Assembly: GCA_023229725.1 (NCBI GenBank) | Contig: JALNYR010000083.1 | Span: 1 to 10,503, forward strand | DNA: 10,503 nt | Origin: Dehalococcoidia bacterium | GTDB taxonomy: Bacteria; Chloroflexota; Dehalococcoidia; GIF9; AB-539-J10 | Direction: 5' to 3' | Part shown: positions 5,846-10,503 of the stretch, piece by piece | How the letters are laid out: every line of letters starts with the position of its first letter | Numbering within the stretch: the stretch's first letter is position 1 | Program-made: the position numbers and the translations under genes | The notes under the pieces: model-generated | What the model was told of the DNA's origin: nothing | The model's input: only the letters and a program-made list of their open reading frames with translations | The model's database searches: none

Positions 5846-6174
5846 AGAGCAAGATTCACCGCGCAAAGGTGACTCAGGTGAACCTCGACTACGAGGGCAG
5901 CATCACCATCGATCGGACGCTGATGGAAGCGGCGGACCTGTTTCAGTACGAGAAGGTCGACGTGCTCAATGTCAACAACGGCGCCAGATTCAGCACGTAC
6001 GTCATCGAGGGTGAGCCCGGCTCGGGAGTCATCGGTCTCAACGGCGCGGCGGCACGGCTTGCCGTCGTGAACGACCTCGTCATCGTAGTGTCGTATCGCA
6101 CCATGAGCGACGATGAGGCGCGCAGCCTGCATCCCGTTGTCGTGCACGTCGACGGCAATAACCGCATCAGGTGA
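5830..6174 (+). CDS. panD: Aspartate 1-decarboxylase PanD (pyruvoyl enzyme)
   Basis: PanD decarboxylates L-aspartate to beta-alanine, the amine half of pantothenate. The 114-residue proenzyme begins MRTMLKSKIHRAKVT and carries the self-cleavage motif YEGS: cleavage between G23 and S24 turns the serine into the catalytic pyruvoyl group. K8, H10, Y21, R53 (GARFSTY) and N71 (NGAAA) match positions important in the Escherichia coli enzyme, so it looks active. It is somewhat shorter than the E. coli protein at the C-terminus. ATG 5830 has AAGGAG 8 bases upstream, inside the end of the peptidase gene, which it overlaps by 16 bp; ATG 5839 is a weaker alternative. panC follows after 33 bp. The sequence carries no sign that the separate maturation factor PanZ is needed, but that cannot be judged from it alone. 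Confidence 0.97.
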   Translation: MRTMLKSKIHRAKVTQVNLDYEGSITIDRTLMEAADLFQYEKVDVLNVNNGARFSTYVIEGEPGSGVIGLNGAAARLAVVNDLVIVVSYRTMSDDEARSLHPVVVHVDGNNRIR

Positions 6175-6207
6175 CCTCTCTCCGTTCCGGCGCGAAAGGG
6201 GCTGAAC

Positions 6208-7041
6208 ATGGAGATTGTGCGAGAAGTCGATGCTCTGAAGGCAAGGCGTGCGACCTGGCCGGGACCGGTGGGCCTGGTGCCCACCATGGGCTACCTCCAT
6301 GAGGGGCACGTCGAACTCGTGAGACGGGCCCGGGCGGAGAATGCCACCGTCGTGGTCAGCATCTTCGTCAACCCGACACAGTTCGGCCCCTCCGAGGACT
6401 ACGGACGGTATCCAAGAGCCTTCGAGAGGGACTGCGCGATGCTGGAGGCCGCCGGCACTGATGCAGTCTTCTCGCCTGCACCCGCCGCAATGTACCCGGA
6501 GACGTTCTCTTCGTGGGTAGTCGTGGAGGGCGTGACGAGTCGACTCGAGGGAGCGTCCCGTCCGGGGCACTTCCGCGGCGTTGCGACTGTCTGCAACAAG
6601 CTCTTCAACATCGTCAATCCGACGAGAGCGTACTTCGGGCAGAAGGATGCTCAGCAGGTGGCCGTGATACAGCGGATGGTGCGCGACCTCAACATGAACC
6701 TCGACATTGTGGTTGTCCCCACCGTTCGCGAAGCGGATGGCCTGGCGATGAGCAGCCGCAACTCCTACCTCAGTGCGGAGCATCGGGCCGCTGCTCCGGT
6801 GCTGTATCGTGCGCTGACCGTGGCGAGAGCGATGCGCCGCGAAGGGCGTGACGCAAACGCAATACGTCTCAAGATGGCCGAGGTTGTGAGGGCGGAACCC
6901 CTCGCCGTCCTCGACTATGTCTCCATCGTCAATCCGTCCACATTCGAGGAGACCGAGTCTCTGAACGGGCCCAGCCTTGCGGTGCTGGCGGTCCGATTCG
7001 GAGCCACGCGCCTCATCGACAACATGCGACTCGACGAGTAG
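6208..7041 (+). CDS. panC: Pantothenate synthetase (pantoate-beta-alanine ligase) PanC
   Basis: PanC joins pantoate and beta-alanine using ATP, through a pantoyl-adenylate, to give pantothenate for coenzyme A. The 277-residue length is standard. The nucleotidyltransferase fold shows its HIGH-like motif VPTMGYLHEGH (24-34), FVNPTQFGP (53-61), the pantoate/ATP region RPGHFRGVATV (118-128), KLF (131-133), YFGQKDAQQ (142-150) and the KMSKS-like READGLAMSSRN (174-185). The ATG at 6208 follows AAAGGGG with normal spacing. It is the last gene of the peptidase-panD-panC unit; a hairpin begins 5 bp after its stop. panB and panE, which would supply pantoate, are not in the window. Assignment is certain. 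Confidence 0.98.
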   Translation: MEIVREVDALKARRATWPGPVGLVPTMGYLHEGHVELVRRARAENATVVVSIFVNPTQFGPSEDYGRYPRAFERDCAMLEAAGTDAVFSPAPAAMYPETFSSWVVVEGVTSRLEGASRPGHFRGVATVCNKLFNIVNPTRAYFGQKDAQQVAVIQRMVRDLNMNLDIVVVPTVREADGLAMSSRNSYLSAEHRAAAPVLYRALTVARAMRREGRDANAIRLKMAEVVRAEPLAVLDYVSIVNPSTFEETESLNGPSLAVLAVRFGATRLIDNMRLDE

Positions 7042-7045
7042 CAGA

Positions 7046-7075
7046 GCGGGCGCGCGATGCTCGTCGCGGGCCCGC
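7046..7075. terminator. GC-rich hairpin between convergent panC and TAXI genes
   Basis: GCGGGC (7046-7051) and CGCGA (7053-7057) pair with TCGCG (7064-7068) and GCCCGC (7070-7075), with one G-G mismatch and a 6-nt loop. It lies between two genes that end facing each other, so it may serve both strands. No clear U-tract follows on either side, which lowers confidence in intrinsic termination. Confidence 0.4.
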
Positions 7076-7104
7076 CCGCGTTCGGCTTCCCTGCCGCTGG
7101 TTGC

Positions 7105-8094
7105 CTAGCTCAGCAGTGCCGCGGGGACCGAGACGCCGACTTCCTGGTAGTACTTCACTGCCCCGGGGTGCAGGACGAGGCTCATCCCAACCAGAGCGGC
7201 CTCGAGAGTAATCTCACTTGCCTTCGCGTGAGCGCTGCGCAGTTCATCGAGCCTCGTGAAGAGTATCTTCGTCATGTCGTAGACGACGTCTTCCGGGACG
7301 CTGCTTCGCACACAGAGCATCGCCTGGACCGCAGCGGTGGCGCACTGAGCATCCACGCCGTACGTGCCGGCGGGAATCACCTGCCGGATATAGAAGGGAT
7401 AGCCGGAAGCGACAAGCTGCGAGAGCACGGAGTCGGGTATGTCGATGATGCGGACATCATCGGATGCGGCGAGTTCCTCGATGGCCGGCGTCGGGGCGCC
7501 GGCAACGACGAAGCCGGCGTCAACTTCACCCAGCTTGAGGGCTGAGACGGCCACGGCGAAGTTGAGGTGGTAACTCGTGATGGTGTCCCACACGCCCGCA
7601 GCTGTCAGAATCTGTTCGCATGCCGCCGCTGTGCCGCTCCCCGGCGCGCCGACCGCGACGGCCTTGCCGGCCATATCCTGCAGCGACATGATGGGGCTAT
7701 CCGCCTTCACCACGAACTGCATCGTCTCTGGATAGAGACACGCGATTCCCTGCAACTCCGGAATCGCTTCATCGAACATATTCATGCCCTTGCTGGCGTA
7801 GAACGAGATGTCATTCTGGATGAATCCTGCTTCGCAGTCACCTCTGCTGATCGCTTCCGCGTTCGTGATGCTCGCGCCGCTGGTGATCGCTCTGGCTTCG
7901 ATGTTGTCCGAGTACGTGTTGAGCAGTTCGGCGTACTTCGAGCCGAGCGGGAAGTAGACTCCGGCCGTTCCGCCGGTGAAGATGGCGACATCCGTCTCGC
8001 CAATCATCCCGCAGCCGGCGGTTCCGGCCAGCAGCGACGCGACTGCAAGTGCCGGCAGGAGGTGTCTCAGAGTCGACCTGATCGCGATGCGCAT
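7105..8094 (-). CDS. TAXI-family TRAP transporter solute-binding lipoprotein
   Basis: This 329-residue protein is an extracytoplasmic substrate receptor of the TAXI branch of TRAP transporters. The N-terminus (RSTLRHLLPALAVASLLAG, then TAGC with C28) is a signal peptide with a lipobox-like site, so the mature protein is probably anchored by a lipid. Family motifs are IFTGGTAGVYFPLGS (38-52), RGDCEAGFIQND (84-95), VAVGAPGSGT (146-155), LKLGEVDAGFVVAGAP (186-201) and LHPGAVKYYQEVG (308-320). The ATG at 8094 has AAGGAGG 7 bases upstream; the extra 18 codons of the open frame are rejected. The substrate is unknown; dicarboxylates or amino acids are common in the family. The fused large/small permease usually encoded beside such genes is absent here. 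A DUF1850 gene lies divergently upstream, a common TAXI companion. Confidence 0.93.
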   Translation of the reverse strand: MRIAIRSTLRHLLPALAVASLLAGTAGCGMIGETDVAIFTGGTAGVYFPLGSKYAELLNTYSDNIEARAITSGASITNAEAISRGDCEAGFIQNDISFYASKGMNMFDEAIPELQGIACLYPETMQFVVKADSPIMSLQDMAGKAVAVGAPGSGTAAACEQILTAAGVWDTITSYHLNFAVAVSALKLGEVDAGFVVAGAPTPAIEELAASDDVRIIDIPDSVLSQLVASGYPFYIRQVIPAGTYGVDAQCATAAVQAMLCVRSSVPEDVVYDMTKILFTRLDELRSAHAKASEITLEAALVGMSLVLHPGAVKYYQEVGVSVPAALLS

Positions 8095-8240
8095 CGCTGG
8101 TCCTCCTTGTCCGCCAGACCGGCATACCCGCCGGGATTGCGGAGCCACTCGAGTCCGGCGGAGGAGTGCATGCAGACGTCACACACGGCTGTAATGCCCG
8201 CTGGCGCATCTCCCGGGAGCACCTTCGTTGTGACGCTCAT

Positions 8241-8276
8241 GTTGTATGCTACAACTGTAGTAGTATCACAGGTCAA
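8241..8276 (-). promoter_or_regulatory. Overlapping inverted repeats and candidate TAXI promoter in the divergent region
   Basis: Two overlapping perfect inverted repeats are seen: GTTGTA-TGC-TACAAC (8241-8255) and CTACA-AC-TGTAG (8249-8260). On the minus strand TTGACC (8276-8271) could be the -35 of the TAXI gene, with a poor -10 (TGTAGC or TAGCAT) falling inside these repeats. A repressor bound there could block transcription. The leader to the TAXI ATG would be about 145 nt. I see no equally good promoter for the plus-strand DUF1850 gene. Confidence 0.35.
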
Positions 8277-8281
8277 GGTCT

Positions 8282-8800
8282 GTGTCATCGTACCTGCCCG
8301 GTCGGGATAGAGAACGTCGTTGCCGCCGCGGCATCGTGATATCGCTTCTCCTGTTGCTGGTGGCGCTGTGTGTTCCCTTGCCCGTCGTGGAGGTTTCCGC
8401 AGACGATGGGTCGCCGGCGGGCCGCGTCTGGCTCAGAGAAACCACCGTCGTCACCGTCTCATATGTACACAGCGTTGAGCGAACGCCGGTGCGGGAGTCC
8501 TACCAGGCGAGCATCGCGGGATTGCGCCTGCGCGAGGTGAGGTGGCAGTCATTCGGCGCCGGCTTGCCGGACGAGTATGACGACTACGAGGATGGGTTCT
8601 ACGTCAAGCGCATGGATGTCGAGCTGGGCAGGAGGCTCACGTACTGGTTCCTGCCTCTCAACGAGGTTCACGTCTCGGTTGGCTCCCGGGTGGTCTTTGA
8701 GGGCCCGGCGGAGCCCTCTCGCGTCAACCTCTGCATCCGCTACGTACCTGTCTTCATGGTCGCGGGGAACAGTCATGTGTCCGGTCCCGTCGGACCGTGA
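8282..8800 (+). CDS. DUF1850-domain protein (TAXI TRAP companion), membrane-anchored or secreted
   Basis: This 172-residue protein has an arginine-rich start, a hydrophobic segment at about 18-33 (signal anchor or signal peptide) and a beta-rich outer domain. The DUF1850 pattern is visible: VSYVHSVERTPVRESYQ (59-75), with the conserved H-S and E, then SFGAGLP (90-96). DUF1850 proteins are commonly encoded near TAXI TRAP transporter genes; their biochemical role is unknown to me. GTG 8282 follows AAGG closely; GTG 8336 (residue 19) is possible but would remove the positively charged region before the hydrophobic segment. It is transcribed away from the TAXI gene at 7105-8094, separated by 187 bp containing inverted repeats. 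A short hairpin (CGGTCC/GGACCG, 8782-8797) covers its last codons, without a U-tract. Confidence 0.8.
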   Translation: MSSYLPGRDRERRCRRGIVISLLLLLVALCVPLPVVEVSADDGSPAGRVWLRETTVVTVSYVHSVERTPVRESYQASIAGLRLREVRWQSFGAGLPDEYDDYEDGFYVKRMDVELGRRLTYWFLPLNEVHVSVGSRVVFEGPAEPSRVNLCIRYVPVFMVAGNSHVSGPVGP

Positions 8801-9070
8801 ATCGGCGCACCGGCCTCCGGGCGACGCAGGCAATCTCCGGGCAGCAATTGTGTCGGGGTTGAGTAACGGGTCCGTGACTGAGAGCGCGCTGGAGGTCCGC
8901 GCTGGCGTGAGCCCGAGCCGCATGGCGATTGCGGGACGGCAGCGACGGCGGTGAGACCGCTGCTGTAGACCATCAGCGTGAGGCGAGCGCTGTTGTCGAT
9001 CAACGACATCGTTCCTGTGGCGTTCGAGTTTGGGAATCTTGCCCGATTTGTGTCGCGGAAGGCTTGAAAC
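8801..9070. other. Stretch without a convincing gene upstream of the 23S promoters
   Basis: Open frames here are short, arginine- or proline-rich and lack recognisable domains or good ribosome-binding sites, so I call none. No 16S rRNA 3' end, anti-Shine-Dalgarno tail or spacer tRNA is present. On the minus strand, 8947-9009 translates to a stretch containing SLIDNSARLTLMVYSSGL, reminiscent of the start of a tyrosine-recombinase catalytic domain, but the sequence on either side does not continue that match. Confidence 0.5.
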
Positions 9071-9073
9071 CTC

Positions 9074-9102
9074 TTCCCATGGGGATGGCGACCTGCTACA
9101 AT
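9074..9102 (+). promoter_or_regulatory. Upstream promoter (P1) of the 23S rRNA gene
   Basis: TTCCCA (9074-9079), a 17-bp spacer and TACAAT (9097-9102), with TGC just before the -10 (extended -10), place a start near 9109. The -10 is strong and the -35 moderate. It forms a tandem pair with the promoter at 9160, a common rRNA arrangement. Confidence 0.5.
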
Positions 9103-9159
9103 GCCCTGTCTTTTGCGCCGAAAGGTGCGGAAGTCGAGGTGGGGCAGAGCGCGGTGAGT

Positions 9160-9189
9160 TTGACAGCCGCCGTCCGCCTCAGGTAGAAT
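9160..9189 (+). promoter_or_regulatory. Main promoter (P2) of the 23S rRNA gene
   Basis: A perfect TTGACA (9160-9165), an 18-bp spacer and TAGAAT (9184-9189) form the strongest promoter in the window. The start would be near 9196, giving a leader of about 60 nt before mature 23S rRNA. This shows that the 23S gene is transcribed independently of any 16S gene. Confidence 0.8.
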
Positions 9190-9254
9190 TCTGTTTCGCG
9201 AGTTGTGCGTCCGCACGTTAACAATCGAATACGTTTTGTGTCCGGCTTGATGTA

Positions 9255-10503
<1,249 letters not shown>

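Noticed and set aside
5596..6783. 395-codon minus-strand frame opposite the peptidase, panD and panC
   Set aside because: It spans three well-identified plus-strand genes, is rich in His/Arg/Asp as expected of an antisense frame, and shows no domain.
8773..9216. 147-codon minus-strand frame upstream of 23S rRNA
   Set aside because: Its composition is low-quality (Arg/Pro/Ser-rich), it has no ribosome-binding site, and it overlaps the rRNA promoters.

Overview
The window is GC-rich, tightly packed chromosomal DNA of a free-living bacterium. The gene set points to Chloroflexota (Dehalococcoidia or SAR202-like). It has a 23S rRNA gene with no 16S gene in front of it, a TAXI-type TRAP binding protein beside a DUF1850 protein, and an apparently leaderless gene. 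The phylum is an inference; the 23S fragment at the right end could settle it. I see no transposase, CRISPR array or phage module.

Layout. (1) Positions 1-1640, minus strand: a sulfur-metabolism pair, a metallo-beta-lactamase/rhodanese/rhodanese fusion (CstB-like persulfide dioxygenase) followed after 39 bp by the start of a YeeE/YedE-family sulfur-compound transporter that runs off the window. (2) 1892-3151, minus: an MscS-family mechanosensitive channel with a C-terminal four-cysteine zinc ribbon, whose promoter places the transcription start on the A of its ATG. (3) 3332-3408, minus: tRNA-Asp(GTC) with its own strong promoter. (4) 3506-4658, plus: a small FAIM-like beta-rich protein and SurE. 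(5) 4681-7041, plus: a promoter, an approximately 140-nt leader with mutually exclusive hairpins and a possible leader peptide, then an S58 (DmpA/P1) aminopeptidase overlapping panD, followed by panC. (6) 7105-8094, minus: a TAXI TRAP lipoprotein, divergent from a DUF1850 protein at 8282-8800; overlapping inverted repeats lie between them. (7) 8801-9254: no convincing gene, but two tandem promoters. (8) 9255 to the end: the 5' part of 23S rRNA.

How the genes work together. PanD makes beta-alanine from aspartate and PanC joins it to pantoate. The co-transcribed S58 peptidase belongs to a family with members that release N-terminal beta-amino acids, so the operon may combine synthesis and salvage of beta-alanine for CoA. 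The leader in front of it looks like an attenuator or SD-sequestering switch and is the best candidate for an undescribed regulatory element here. The MBL-rhodanese/YeeE pair probably oxidises persulfides and moves thiosulfate or a related species.
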